Positions 63,891-64,000 of a stretch of DNA of 64,000 bases are shown here, one piece after another. Below the pieces are notes generated by a model. It was given only the letters and a program-made list of their open reading frames with translations. It made no database searches and was not told the DNA's origin. The translations under genes were made by a program, and so were the position numbers. Numbering within the stretch: the first letter of the stretch is position 1; each line of letters opens with the position of its first letter. Source of the DNA: Aquatica leii (taxonomy: Eukaryota; Arthropoda; Insecta; Coleoptera; Lampyridae); assembly GCA_035610365.1 (NCBI GenBank), contig CM069439.1:15327533-15391532 (forward strand). The letters are read 5' to 3'.

Positions 63891-64000
63891 ACACACAACA
63901 CGAAATAGACAAATCCAACCCAAACCCAACAGAAGACTACCGACACCCAAAAGGATCTAAGAAAAACCATCGTCAACATCGACCGCCCTATTGAAGAAAA

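Noticed and set aside
1-64000. CRISPR arrays, bacterial operons, rRNA genes
   Set aside because: No regularly spaced direct repeats, ribosome-binding-site-led gene clusters or rRNA-like sequence were seen; the window is eukaryotic repeat-rich DNA.

Overview
This is AT-rich eukaryotic DNA that looks like an insect or other arthropod genome. It has spliced-exon signals, no bacterial operons, and a typical arthropod repeat mix: R1-clade and Jockey-like LINEs, Ty3/Gypsy LTR elements, Penelope-like elements (PLEs), and Tc1, piggyBac, PIF/Harbinger, pogo and hAT DNA transposons. The species cannot be named from the sequence. Almost everything recognisable is mobile DNA, much of it nested. Host coding sequence is limited to one well-bounded internal exon (3167-3415) and one weak exon candidate near 62.8 kb.

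Layout. 1-6 kb: small transposon scraps, a PLE tail (1191-1522) and the host exon with its flanking introns. 6.0-13.8 kb: a Tc1 element (6029-13842) split by a young, nearly whole Ty3/Gypsy element (Gypsy-1, 6202-12817) with near-identical 448-bp LTRs and a 4-bp ATAT target duplication. 13.9-15.3 kb: the 3' part of an older relative (Gypsy-4). 16.1-17.8 kb: a PLE tail split by an internally deleted Jockey-like LINE with an 8-bp duplication. 19.5-25 kb: a PIF/Harbinger derivative, an ATTTGCC-motif island and two piggyBac fossils. 29.1-34.6 kb: hAT copy A, split by a head-to-head pair of PLEs with a 12-bp duplication. 34.8-36.6 kb: more PLE pieces and a GC-rich unknown block. 36.7-41.1 kb: an R1-clade LINE abutting Gypsy-2. 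44.3-49.4 kb: an inverted gypsy scrap, Gypsy-3, a folded PLE tail and another LINE. 52.0-58.1 kb: hAT copy B with both ends and an 8-bp duplication, carrying a long PLE (PLE-2). 59.1-61.5 kb: a piggyBac fossil and a pogo/Tigger-type fossil. The remainder is AT-rich sequence with nothing recognised.

The most striking item is at the 3' end of Gypsy-1. Downstream of the integrase tail lies a 184-codon frame (6615-7169, minus) that closely resembles the TARG1/OARD1 macrodomain, an ADP-ribosyl hydrolase fold, followed by a CCCH zinc finger. Residues matching the TARG1 catalytic Lys and Asp are both present. The same domain pair, in the same place, occurs in the older Gypsy-4 copy, and a macrodomain remnant occurs at 44.3 kb, so it is a family trait and not a chance local insertion. 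A retrotransposon carrying its own ADP-ribose-reversing domain would parallel the macrodomains of some RNA viruses. What it does here is inference.
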